Below, one piece after another: positions 18,326 through 32,298 of a stretch of DNA of 64,000 nucleotides. The stretch is from Rebecca billardiae RCC1528 (taxonomy: Eukaryota > Haptophyta): the NCBI GenBank assembly GCA_965240325.2, contig OZ251229.1:806001-870000 (forward strand). Reading direction: 5' to 3'. Position 1 is the stretch's first letter, and every line of letters starts with the position of its first letter. The notes under the pieces are model-generated. The model had not been told where the DNA came from. It saw nothing but the letters and a program-made list of their open reading frames with translations, and made no database searches. The translations under genes and the position numbers were made by a program.

Positions 18326-18983
18326 CGGCCATCACTGCGCAGGGACGCAGCCGTTACGGGCGTTCGTCGCTCGCGCGGATATGACGAAGCGGACCCAAGC
18401 AGAGTATCGGTCGTCATCATCGCCCCGCAGGCGGTCGATGGTGTCGGTGACGACGGGCTGTGACCGACGGCCGCATCGCCATCATCGACGAAGCTATAAC
18501 TACTTGACGATGAGCCTATTATTTACGCTGACTTTGATGACGAGGCGCTTGAGGCGGCGTCACGCGTGCTGCGCCTCAGCAGCGGCAGCGAGCAGCGCGG
18601 CATTTCAGTCGCGTAGTCACAGTTATAATAACTCACAGTACTGATGAGTCACATGCAGTAACTAGTTACTAGTACGGTCGTATATATATAGTTACGTAGT
18701 AGTAGTCGTAGTCATGATGAACATCGTCAGACAGAGACGCAGTGAGCTGCGATCCAACTACTCGAGCCGTCGCGTAGGCTTAGCATATGCGCTGACGATA
18801 TAGCTACTCACGATACTATATATATATATATGCTAACAGTGATAGACGAATTGCCATCGTCGTCATCCGTGTCAGCACAGCAGCAACACTCAAGCGCACC
18901 GATGCAGAATCAGCGCAGCAGCTGGCATGAGCATCGTCAGGCGCATGTCGCGTCCGCGGCGTCGTTATCTTGACTACCGCGCG

Positions 18984-19083
18984 CCGCCGACGGTAGTCAT
19001 ATTCATCGTACGTCAACGGTAACTAAGCCGCAACCCGCCGACGGTAGTCGTATTCATCGTACATCAACGGTAACTAAGCCGCA
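18984..19083. repeat. 51-bp tandem duplication
   Basis: Two adjacent copies beginning CCGCCGACGGTAGTC at 18984 and 19035, differing at a few bases. Confidence 0.9.
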
Positions 19084-19214
19084 CGACTAAGCCGGACGCG
19101 TCACGCGATGCCATCAAGCGCAGGCTGCTCTGCGCTGTTAGCTGTTCATAACCTGTACGCAGCGGTCGTTGTGATACTGTAGTCGTAGCAGGCGAGTCGC
19201 GTAGAATAATAACT

Positions 19215-19525
19215 GCTGATGCTGACTCTCTCTCGTCTAGTCTCTCTCTATCTCGTCTGTCGCTGAGGCACTCATCATCGTCGTCTCTCTATACTCTCTA
19301 TCGTCTCTCGACTCGTCTGCTCATCTCGCATCAATCTCATCGATCTCTCTCTCTCTGCTGACTGCTAGCTACCCTCTCTCTACTGACTCTCTGCTCTCTA
19401 CTCTCTGCTGAATAAGTGCTCATAATCACAGCAGTCTCTCTAGACTCTAGCTCTCTCAGTCTGCTGATGACTGCTCTCTCTGGCTCGATCTCTCACTAGT
19501 CGTCTCTCTCTCTCTATATATATAT
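19215..19525. repeat. CT-rich low-complexity tract
   Basis: About 300 bp dominated by CTCTCT, CTGCTGA and TCGTCTCTC motifs on the plus strand, ending in TATATATAT. It is pyrimidine-rich but not a clean tandem repeat. Confidence 0.85.
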
Positions 19526-19644
19526 TGATGATAGAGACGATATATACCGTATACGACGAGCAGCAGCGCGCAGCTAGTGACTATCTACTGACTGGTGCGC
19601 GCGCTACTCATCGTCGACAGTCCATCGTCCTCGATGATCAGCCC

Positions 19645-22600
19645 TCACTCCGCCTCAGGCGGCGCAGGGGCAGCCTGCGCAGTCGACCTGCGGCTGCCGA
19701 GGCCGCCACCGGCGCGCGCGGACGCCGTGCTCATCCGGGCACGTCGGCCGGAGCCGCCCCCGCCGCTGTCGACGCGCAGCAGGTCCCTCTGCTGGGCGTG
19801 GCTCCCCCCCGAGCCCCACTCGTCGCTACTACCCGAGGAGCCCGTCGCCGCGCTCGACTGGCGCATGCTGCGCACGCGCGCGCGCGCTTTGGCGGCCAGC
19901 CGCGGGATGCGGTCTGGCACGACGAGCCAGCGGAAGTGTGGCCGCTCGGGCGGCGCGGTCGGCGGCACGCTCGCCGGGTGCGCCGGGTCGTACGCCACGA
20001 TGTGGCGTACGAGGTGCCCGCGCCACCGCCGCTGCACCATGCGCACGCACCGCTCCACCTCCGCCTGCCCGAGCACGCGCACCAGCACCTTGGCCTCCTC
20101 CTGCGCCGCCCTGCTCGCCTGGTCGCTCTCGCCGGGCTCGGGCGCGAGCGGCGCGCGCAGCGCGACACGGAAGGGGACGGCGATGTCGATGTCGTCGTCG
20201 TCCGCCTCGGCGGGGTGCGCGCCGGCCGAGCCCCGGCGCGAGCGTCCGCCGCCCGCCGCGCCGCCGTCCGCCGAGGGCCGGCGGCCGACGCTCGCGAGCG
20301 CGGCCTCGACCGAGCGGCCGCCAAAGTCGTCGTCGCGCGAGAGCGGCGTGTTGCCTGGCCGCATGGGCCAGACGGTGGCGAGCATCACGGCGGCGACGCC
20401 CGCCGCGTCCGACTCGCTCGCCGCCTCCTGCCCCACCGCCGTCACCGACGTGGTCGCCGCGGACGCGGCGATCGCCGCCTCGCGCCTGTGCTTGCGCGAG
20501 CGCCTGAGCTCCTGGATGCGCTCGGCCGCGCGCTGCATGAAGGCGTGCGAGTCGACAGCGTACCCAAACAGCCGGAGGGCGCGGCGGTACGCCTCGAGGT
20601 CGCCGATGTACAGCCGCCTGCGCGTGAACAGGTCGTCGAGCAGCACCGCCTCCTTGAGCGCGAGCGGCACGACCGTCGCCGCGCCGCCGTCCACGCTGCC
20701 CCCCAGCTCGGCGGCCGCGCCCTTCTCCACCTCGTCCCACACGCGCACACTCTGCGCGAGCCAGCAGTCGATCATCTCCATGCGCGTGCGCCACCAGCGC
20801 TGCACGCAGACGACGTTGTGGCGGAACTCGTTGAGCGCGCGCCGGGCGGGCTTGATCGAGTGCGCCGCCCTGCACACCACAGGCACGCGCGTTCGGAGGG
20901 CGCACGCCGGCAGCTGAGACAGACCAGCGCGCGCGCGCGGATCCGCGCGGCGCTCGCCGTGGAGCGCGCGGCGCGGCGCTCGCCCTCACGACAGGCGGCG
21001 TGCGGCGCGCGCGGCGCGCGCACCTGAGGAAGAGGCGCACGATGAAGGCGGCGCGGCGGAACCTGTACAGCCGCAGCGTGATCGGCACGCGCAGCGTCAT
21101 CCGGCGGAACGCCGTGATCGCGCTCATCAGCTTGCCGAACTTAATCTGCATGCGGCGCGCCCGGAAGTGCTCCTGCAGGCGGCGCGTCGCGGCCTCGCGC
21201 ACGAGCCTCGAGCGCTCGCGCGCGACGGCGCGGTGCAGGGTGTGCGCGCGCACGCCGAGCGCGGCGAGCACGAGCCAGGAGAGCTGCTGCTTTCGGAGCA
21301 GGTCTGCGTGCTCGCGCGTCAGCCGGTCCTGCGCGCACGCGGCGCGGCGGGGCACGGCGTGAGGCGCGCGCCGCCGGACGGCAAGCGCGGCGCGGCGCGG
21401 CGCGGCGCGCGCCGTGGCGCATACCGAGCGCATCTGGCGCGCGCGCTCCTCGTTCTCGAGGTAGCGGCGCATCCGCCACTCGTCCTGCGCCTCCTTCCAC
21501 TGCTGCGCGTACTGGATGCGCTGCGCCGTCTCCGCCGCCTGCTGCGCAAGCCGCTGCGAGCGCTGCTCGAGCGTGAACGACGAGGTGGACAGCGTGTTCT
21601 CCGTCACCCAGTCGCGCACGGCAGAGGACGAGGCGAGGCTGGAGGAGAGCTCCTCGGCCACCTTGTCCGTGTGCTCGGGGTCGTCCTCCGCGGCCATCTC
21701 CTCGGCGGTGATCGCGCGGAAGTGCTGCCGGTACCGCCAGTACTTGCGCAGCACCTGCACCGAGTGCTCGAGCCGCGCGCGCGCGATCGGGTCGGTGCGC
21801 GCCAGCTGCAGCTTCTCTGCGACCTCGAGCTCAGCGGGGCGCTTGGGCCGCATCGGCCGCACGCGCCGCGGGATCTTGAGCTTGGCGCGCGCCTCGGACG
21901 TCGCCTTCACCTGCGCCTGCCGAGCCTCCGCGCGCAGCTGCCGCGTCGGGCTCGGCGGCGCGCCCGCGCCCGCGCCCGCCCCCGTCACGTCGACGTGCAG
22001 CCCGCCCGCGCCGCCTCCGCCCGTCGCCGCGAGCGCCGCCTCGAGCGTGTACATGGAGCGCCGCTCCTCGAGCAGCTGCGCCATCGTCTGCAGCTCGCGG
22101 TCGAAGCCGCCGGGCGGGAGTCGCGCCGAGCGCTCGGAGATCGCCGACTGCCGGCGCGAGCCGAAGAGGCCGACCGTCTGCGGCCGGTACGCAGCGGGCG
22201 ACTTGGGCGGCGAGAAGGGGCCCGGCGACTTGGGCGGCGCGAACGCGGCGGGTGACCGTGGCGGCGCAAAGGCGGCGGGCGAGCGCTGCGGCGAGAGCCT
22301 GCGCGAGGAGGGCGGCATCGACGCCGGCAACGAGGCCGGCAACGACGCCGGCAGCGACGCGCCCATCGTGCCCGGCGCCTGCCCCGAGAGCAGCATCAGT
22401 GACCCCTGCAGCCGCGCGTTTGCATCCGCCGCGAGCTGCGACATGCCGTCAGTCGGCCGGTAGCCGCCGGGCAGCTGCGGCGAGCTCGCGAGGCGAGACG
22501 ACTGGGCCGTGAGGGCCTTCTGGCGCCGTGTCAACCCCGCCGACGTCGAAGGCCGCGGCGCAGGGGCAGCCGCACCCGCACGCACGTCGCCCAGCCACGC

Positions 22601-22810
22601 GGACGAGCCGCGCCGCCCTGCCGCTGCAGGGAAGGAGGCACTCATCGCACGCTGCGCGCTGCCCGAGGCGCGCTCGCCCCCGAGGGCGAGATCGATCGGC
22701 TGGAAGTAGGGCCCACGCGGCGTCACATACCGCGTCGGCTCGCGAGCATCGTCCTCGAGCGACACGAGCAGCCGCGGTGCCGTGACTGGCCGGCCTCTCG
22801 ACGAGGCCAT
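19645..22810 (-). CDS. IQ-motif (calmodulin-binding) protein, uncharacterised
   Basis: Three exons, 22810-21425, 21328-21024 and 20869-19645 (971 aa). Introns are 21424-21329 (GTATGC...GCGCAG, 96 bp, frame-neutral) and 21023-20870 (GTGCGC...GTGCAG, 154 bp). The first 330 residues are low-complexity, with tandem SLPASLPASLPAS and repeated RSPAAFAPP/KSPGPFSPP motifs. The middle is strongly helical and basic, with several IQ-like segments (VQVLRKYWRYRQHFRAI, TRRLQEHFRARRMQIKFGK, VVCVQRWWRTRMEM, VRMVQRRWRGHLVR). The C-terminus is disordered. The pattern suits a calmodulin- or light-chain-binding cytoskeletal or axonemal scaffold, but no named family is recognised. Confidence 0.68.
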
Positions 22811-23248
22811 CGTTCGTTTCGCGTCCACGCAAGCGTGCAGCTGCGGAGGCGAAACGTCAGTTCCGTTCAGTACTGCGTATCAACAGTAACGTCTATCTAC
22901 AGCGCTGTAACGATGCCGCCCTGCTGATAATACTGCGCTGGTCAGGACTGAATATCAGTTCTAAGTCATCGCACGTGTTGCACGAATCATCATCACGACG
23001 AAGATGCGCGCGGGCGGAGGCCGCAGCCTAGTGCCGGGCCTGTATGTTCACATGCTTCAATACCTGATGATGCCTGATGGCCGTCCACGGCCGCGCTCCG
23101 AGACGATCGTCGTGGACCGCCAGGCGCCACTAGACCTAGTCGGGGGCAAGACTCGCACGCGGGACTACGACGCCACTCCCACTGGAGCCCATGCCCCGAG
23201 CCGGAACCCGGCGACAGTGGCTCGCGCGCTGTGCGCCTGCCCGACTGC
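22811..23248. other. Intergenic
   Basis: Short gap between the IQ-protein start and the 3' end of the ABC transporter. No repeat or gene seen. Confidence 0.55.
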
Positions 23249-26200
23249 CTAGGAGCTCGACGCGAACGAGTGCGCGTTGTGCATGCGCGCGTACGCGCCG
23301 TTGGCGAACATAAGCTGCGCGTGCGTGCCCTCCTCGAGCACGCGCCCGTTGCCCACCACGGCGATCTTGTCCGCGCCGCGCACGGTGGTGAGGCGGTGCG
23401 CGATCACGATGGTGGTGCTCTGGTGGCGCGCGAGGAGCTTGTCGAGCGCCGCCTGCACGATGCGCTCCGACTCGTTGTCGAGCGCGGACGTCGCCTCGTC
23501 GAGCAGCATGAGCGCAGGCCGCTTCACGATCGCGCGCGCGATCGCGATGCGCTGCTTCTGCCCGCCCGAGAGCTGCCCGCCGCCCTGGCCGACGCGCGTG
23601 TCGTACCCGTCAGGGAACGCGCTGATGAACTCGTGCGCGTTCGCCATGCGCGCGGCGTCGACGATCTCCTCGCGCGTCGCGTCGGGCCGGCCGTACGCGA
23701 TGTTGAGCGCCACCGACTCGTCGAAGAGCACCGGCTCCTGCCCGACCAGCCCGATCTGCTGCCGCAGCCACTGCAGGTTGAGCTCGCGGATGTCGACGCC
23801 GTCCAGGCTGATCGAGCCCGCGCTCACGTCGTAGAAGCGCTCGAGCAGCTGGATCGCCGTCGACTTGCCCGAGCCCGAGCCGCCGACGAGCGCGACCGTC
23901 TTGCCCGCCTCGACCGTGAGCGAGAAGTCCGTGTACACCGGCGCCTCCGGCCGCGTGGGGTAGGTGAAGCGCACCGCCTTGAACTCGACGAGGCCGCGCG
24001 CCGAGTCGGGCCGTGCGCCGCGCTCGTCGAGGGGGTCGATCTGGCTCGGCCGGTCGAGCACGCTCAGTATGCGCGTGACGGCACGCGCCGCCTTCGCCTG
24101 GTCGGTCGCTCCGGTCGCGAACTGGCCGAAGCCGGCGGCCATCATGAACCTGCGCGCGCGCACGCCGTGGCAGCAGGGGTGGGCGCGTCAGACGGCGCCA
24201 CATCGCGCACGGCCAAACGCGCCTCTGCACGGACGCGCACGTGCGTGCGCGCGCGCTCGCAGCGAGGCGCACATGACGAAGATGACGATGAACATCGAGT
24301 CGGAGTCGGTCTCCCCGATACTGACCAGGTACGCGCCGAGGGCGTACAGCGCGGTTAACACGAAGAAGAAGACAGCCTGCGAGAGCGCGGTCGCCAGCCC
24401 AGAGATGGCGCCCTTCGTCTTGCCCTCCGCGGCCGCGCGGTCCGTCGCCTCCGAGTACTCGGCGAGCAGCGCGTCCTCGAGGCCGAAGGAGGCGACGGTG
24501 CGTACGGACTGCGCGAGCTGGCTCACGATGGTCGCGGCCCTCTCCTTGTGCGCCTTGGCCTCCCCGCCCGTGCCCTGCTTCTTCGCGCTCTTTGCCTTCT
24601 CCTCGCGCGCCTTGTTCTGCGCGCTGCTCTGCGCGTCGTCCGCGGGCATGCCGGCCACGTCCTCCTTGTCCTCCTCCAGGCTGCCGCCCTCGCCCGTGAT
24701 CAGCATGTACTCGAGCGAGAGCGCGGCGCCCATCAGCGGCACGGCGCCCATCGACGCGAGCCCGAGCTGCCACGAGCCCAGCCAGAAGATGAGCATGGTG
24801 CCCACGACGAGCGTCGCGATGTTGGCGATCATGATGCCGCTCGACTCGGCGGTCACGCCGGCCACGAGCGTCACGTCCCGCGCCAGGTTGGCCGAGAGGT
24901 TGGCGGCGGTGTTGCTCGGGTCGTCGAACCAGCCCATGTCCTGCCGCAGCATGTTGGCGAAGCTGAGCGCGCGCAGCCGGCGCGTGAGCCGTTCGCCCGC
25001 CACGCCGAGCCCGTACGTGCGCAGCGTGTGCAGGATCACCTCGAGCACGCACACCGCGATGAGCAGCAGAGACCAGAAGCGCGCCTGCACGATCACGTCC
25101 GCGGGCTCGGGCTCGAAGAACGTGAAGAGCACCACGGCCATCATCCAGCCGAGCAGCGGCACGAGCGCGCCGAGCGACACCGAGGTCACGACGGCGAGCA
25201 CGAGGTAGCCGCGCCCGGACGCCTGCAGGCTCCAGATCCGCCGGGTGTTCGCCTTGGCCTTGGCCGACTCCTCCGCCTTCTTCGCCTTGGCAGCGGTAGC
25301 CTCCTCCGCCTCGCGCGCCTTGCGCGCCGCCTTGTCCTCGGGCGCGCTGCCGCGCTGGTCGTCCGTGGCGGGTTGGATCGTCGCGGCTGACTGCGCCGCG
25401 CGGGAGTCGGCGCGGGCCTGTGAGCCTGAGTCCAGGCCGCGCATCGTGCCCACCGCGGCGGCGGTCATGCTGCGCGCGATGCCCCCCGAGCTGCCACGCG
25501 ATGCCTCGGACATCGCCACGAGATTCGCGTACTGCCCGTTCCGGATCTTCATCAGCTGCGTGTGCGTGCCCTCCTCGAGCACGCGCCCGTTGCCCACCAC
25601 GGCGATCTTGTCCGCGCCGCGCACGGTGGTGAGGCGGTGCGCGATCACGATGGTCGTCCGCTGCTGCTCGGCGACGAGCTTGTCGAGCGCGTCCTGCACG
25701 ATGCGCTCCGACTCGTTGTCCAGCGCGGAGGTCGCCTCGTCGAGCAGCAGCACCGTCGGCCGCTTCACGATCGCGCGCGCGATCGCGATGCGCTGCTTCT
25801 GCCCGCCCGAGATCTGGCCCGCGCCCGCGCGCGTCTTGTACCCGTCAGGCAGCGCGCTGATGAACTCGTGCGCGTTCGCCATGCGCGCGGCGTCGACGAT
25901 CTCCTCCTCCGTCGCGTCGGGCCGGCCGTACGCGATGTTGTGCATGATGCTCCCCTCGAAGAGCGCGGGCTCCTGCCCGACCAGCCCGATCTGCTGCCGC
26001 AGCCACTGCAGGTTGAGCTCGCGGATGTCGACGCCGTCCAGGCTGATCGAGCCCGCGCTCACGTCGTAGAAGCGCTCGAGCAGCTGGATCGCCGTCGACT
26101 TGCCCGAGCCAGAGCCGCCGACGAGCGCGACCGTCTTGCCCGCCTCGACCGTGAGCGAGAAGTCCGTGTACACCGGCGCCTCCGGCCGCGCGGGGTAGGT

Positions 26201-27340
26201 GAAGCGCACCGCCTTGAACTCGACGAGGCCGCGCGCCGCCGCTGGCTGCTTGCCGCTGCTGGCGAGGATGTCGATGGCCGGCACGCGCTGGAGGGTGCCC
26301 TGCATGCGCCCAGCCGCGGCGCGCGCCTTGGTGAACGCCGTGATCGACTGGCCGATCAGACCGAACCCCGTCGCGCCCGTGAGCACCGCGAAGACGGAGA
26401 GCATCGTGCGCCCGGGCGAGTAGTAGCACGTGTTGGTGTAAGCGCAGTCCGAGTCGCCCGACGAGCGCTCGGCGGCGATGAGCGCGCCGGCGTAGAGCAT
26501 GCCGACGCCGAGCGCGGCGTTGCCCGTGCCGTCGAGCATGCCGAAGGAGAAGCCGCGCAGCACCGAGCCCTTGATGCCTTGCCGCTCCGCCGGCTCGAGC
26601 TGGCTGTCGAACTTGGCGGAGGCTCGCGACTCGCCCGAGAATGACGCGACCGTGCGGATCGCGGTGAGCGCCTCGGAGCACGCGCTGCCAGCGGCGGCGA
26701 AGGCGGTGGCCGAGCGCTGCTGCGTCTCGGAGTTGACGCGCACGAGCAAGTACGCCGCGCCCGCCGTGAGCGGCGACAGCGCCAGCATCACCAGCCCCAC
26801 GTCCCACTGGAAGTACAGCCCCACGCCCGCGCCGGCGATCGCTTGCCCAATCGAGCGAAGCCCTTCGGAGATCTTGGTGCCGATGCCCGCCTCGACGAGC
26901 TGGGTGGCCTCGGCGAAGGACGCCGCGAGGCTCGCCGTGGAGCGCTCGTCGTGCCACGCCACGTCCTGCCGCATGATCGCGCGCAGGTACTCCTTGCGGT
27001 ATGCGGCCGCCTGCCGCTCGCCCGTCCACTTGAAGCAGTACGTGCCGATGAAGCCCGTGCCGAAGGCGGCGACGCCCATGTAGATGAAGAGCCACAGCGC
27101 GTCCATGACCTGCTCATCTGCCGAGTCTCTCGTGCCGGCAAGCTCCGCCGAGCCAAGCGTGTCGATCACCAGCGCAAACGGGATCAACGAGACGGGCGCG
27201 AGCGCGCCAAGCGCGACCGCCGAAAGCATGCCCAGGGTCATCAGCACATAGTCCAACGCGCGGGCGTAGCGGAAGAAGCGGGTGATCGAGACGGCATCCG
27301 CGAGGTCCGCATCAGTCGGCTGCTTCTCCTTGTCGCCCAT
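23249..27340 (-). CDS. Full-length ABCB-type (P-glycoprotein-like) ABC transporter
   Basis: ATP-driven membrane exporter with order TMD1-NBD1-TMD2-NBD2, 1322 aa. Two exons, 27340-24273 and 24149-23249, with an intron at 24272-24150 (GTGCGC...GCGCAG, 123 bp). Splicing joins VIFVM to FMMAAGFGQFATGATDQAKA, as in ABCB proteins. Both nucleotide-binding domains are complete: Walker A GGSGSGKST, Q-loop GQEP, signature SGGQKQR, Walker B LLLDEATSALD and H-loop IAHRL. The two domains are almost identical even at DNA level. An acidic/basic insertion of about 40 residues (EEDKEDVAGMPADDAQ through KAHKE) lies in the cytosolic loop of TMD2. A charged linker joins the halves. Substrate unknown; plasma membrane or vacuole are both plausible. 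The start ATG is in GCCATGG. Confidence 0.92.
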
Positions 27341-29873
<2,533 letters not shown>

Positions 29874-30293
29874 TGCCGTCACTGACGCCCTGAGGCCTAG
29901 CTGACGACGGCACCATGCATGCCCGGCAGTGCTTAGAACTAGCTACTTAGTGACATTAGATCAGAAACGGAGAGCGATCCCCGACGCCGGATGGTGGCGC
30001 CTATACTGGGCCCGCTGGCGGTGCCGGCGACAGTGTCATTGCGCCCTCAGCAGGAGTGCCAGGACTGCAGGAGTCAGGTGCCCCGAGCCGAACCGCGCCC
30101 GGTCCGCCGGCGGACTGGAGTCTGCAGTCTGTACTCATCGTCACGAAGATATGCCGCCTGCGCATGGCAGCAGCCACACAGGCGCACCACGCCTCCCGAT
30201 CCATTCGACGGCGCAGCGGGCCTGCTGTAGGCTGGGAGTCAGAGCCACGCGCATCCTGGCCTGCCTCCACGGACAGGCAGGCGCGAGGTGCCG
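29874..30293. other. Intergenic between convergent genes
   Basis: 3' flanks of the MAP kinase and the GT25-like gene. No further feature seen. Confidence 0.55.
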
Positions 30294-32112
30294 TCAGCTC
30301 TCGCCCCCCGCAGTGTGGGGCTCGCTGCTCTCCGGCTCCGCGCTCGCGGCGGCTGCTCTCGCATCATCGGCGTCGGGCGTGCCCTGCGCGCCCTCCCGAC
30401 CCCCCCTAGCCTCGGCGCCTGCCTCGACCGCACCCGCGGCGTCGGCCTGCAGATTGGCGCTGCTGTTGGCCTTGGCGCCGTACGCCTTGGCCTCCGGCTC
30501 CGGCGCCGGGGCCGGCGCGCCGTCCGTGCCGCTCTTGTAGCCCTTGGCGTACGTGAGCGGCAGCGGCTCGAGACCCAGCTCGATCCGCACCTCGTTGCGA
30601 TAGAGCTCGCTCAGCGCGACGTGCATGCGCCGGTGGTACTCCTGCGCGTGCCGGCACGCGGGCAGGGCCGGCAGGCGCGGGTCGCGTGACGCCAGCGCAC
30701 CGATGCGCCGTGGGCGCGTACGAAGCACGCGCGCACCTCGTTCTCCGAATGGATCGCCGAGCTGAAGCGGAACGGGTCCTCGTCGAGAATCGGCCGCGTG
30801 AGAATGTACGTGCGGCACGAGCCGTACAGCACCCAGTCCGCGCGCACCTCCTTGCTCTCCTGCAGGTTGGTGCGCACCTTCCTCAGGATTTCGTCAATGT
30901 GCTTCCCGTTGATCAGGAACGCCGCGGTCGAGAAGCACAGCTTTGGCCGCCACTCGCAGAACATGTACGGGATGTTGAGCAGCTTCGACGGCGGGTTGGA
31001 GCGCGCCGAGATGTGGCACACGTCCCAGTCGTCCGGCATCGACGAGACCGTCTTCTCAAACGAGAAGGTGGGCGGGATGAATTTGAATGTCACGTCGTCC
31101 TCGAGCACGAGCGCGACGTCCACGCCCGCGCGCTGGATCGCCTCGAGCGCGCGCACGTGGCTGAGCGTGCAGCAGCGCTCGCCGGGCGTCGCCTTGAGCT
31201 CGCGGTCGAGCCCGTACGACGTCGCCACGTCCTCCCACTCCGGGCCCTGCGCGTCGACTGCGGGCACACGCTCGTGCCGGTACCCCTTGAGCAGCCGCTG
31301 CATGTTGGTGCGCCGGTCGGGGGATCGGTCGAGGTTGATCCAGAAGCAGGTGGGCATGTCCAGCCCAGCGACCGTGTACTGCGGGGTGCAGTTACGCGAG
31401 GGGTTGTTCAGCCGCGCCTCGTACGAGTTGATGAACTCGACGAGCGAGTTGTAGTACGCCACACACGTGTCGTGGTCTACTAGGCTCGACTGCGGGTGGC
31501 GGCAGCGCCGACGCGGCGCGAGGAGGGCGGGGCAGGTCGGGTGTGGAGGCGCGCCGCGGTGTGGCACGCCGAGACATTGCCGCGCAGCCCGCCCGCCCGC
31601 CCGCCCGCGCTCTCAGCGCGCGCGATAGCCAAGGCAGCACGCACACGCACCTTGCTGTGGCCGAGCCTGCTCATCGTCTGATGCACCACCTGCTCAATCG
31701 ACTCGTCCGGGATGCCGTCACAGAGCTCGAGTGGCTGTGCAGGCGTGAGAACAGGGAGAGGGGGTGTCAACCACACGGCATTGCGCGCGCCCGCGCGCTC
31801 GTCCGCGCGCGCCCAGCTCTGCACGGCGCGCACCTGGAGCGCCTTGGGGAGCTCGGCCACCCGCAGGCCGTGGCCGTTTGCGTTGAGGTACAAGGAGGCA
31901 AGCATGTCCACCTCGCGCTCCTCGTGCAGAGTTAGCGCTGAGCGCACATCGAAACGCCCATTCGCGCGCGCCATGCCAGCGTCGCCACGCCCAGCGACGG
32001 ACCGCGTGGGCCCCGCGTCCACAACGGAGGACCAGATGCGCACACCAGACCGAGGGAGCCTGGCGTTATCGACGCAGCTGCGGTCTCCAGAGACTCCATG
32101 TTCTTTCTCCAT
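30294..32112 (-). CDS. GT25-like glycosyltransferase
   Basis: Three exons, 32112-31651, 31489-30737 and 30641-30294 (520 aa), all joins in phase 0. Introns are 31650-31490 (GTGCGT...CGCAG) and 30736-30642 (GTGCGC...GCGCAG). The catalytic core starts at about residue 200 with FWINLDRSPDRR, then GERCCTLSHVRAL and LVLEDDV (283-286), a pattern of glycosyltransferase family 25 (bacterial LPS galactosyltransferases, collagen beta-galactosyltransferases). The N-terminal 190 residues are unassigned and the C-terminal 80 are low-complexity Ala/Glu. No signal peptide or membrane anchor is seen at the chosen start, unusual if it acts in the ER/Golgi. An upstream exon or the later in-frame ATG at 31974 are alternatives. 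It is head to head with THOC1. Confidence 0.8.
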
Positions 32113-32298
32113 AAGACGTTGACGAGATTGATTTTAATAGGAGGCCGTGCTGAGTGCGGTTACGACCTCATTGCAGCTATGAGATGTGAAACGTGAAGAC
32201 GAATACATAGTAGTTGAGGGTACGCGGCTTACCGGACTCGTGCTTGGGCCGGACGCGTCGTCAGCTTTGACGACGAGCCGCGCCGATCGGTGGTACAC
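32113..32298. promoter_or_regulatory. Bidirectional promoter interval (GT25-like / THOC1)
   Basis: 186 bp between divergent ATGs. Contains an AT-rich ATTTTAATAGG stretch near the minus-strand start; no clear TATA box for the plus-strand gene. Confidence 0.4.

Larger units (their letters stand above)
18326..19644. other. Intergenic, simple-sequence rich
   Basis: No gene seen. Contains TA tracts (about 18680-18690 and 18821-18832), a 51-bp tandem duplication and a long CTCTCT-rich tract. It lies between the convergent 3' ends of the GT49 and IQ-protein genes. Confidence 0.6.
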
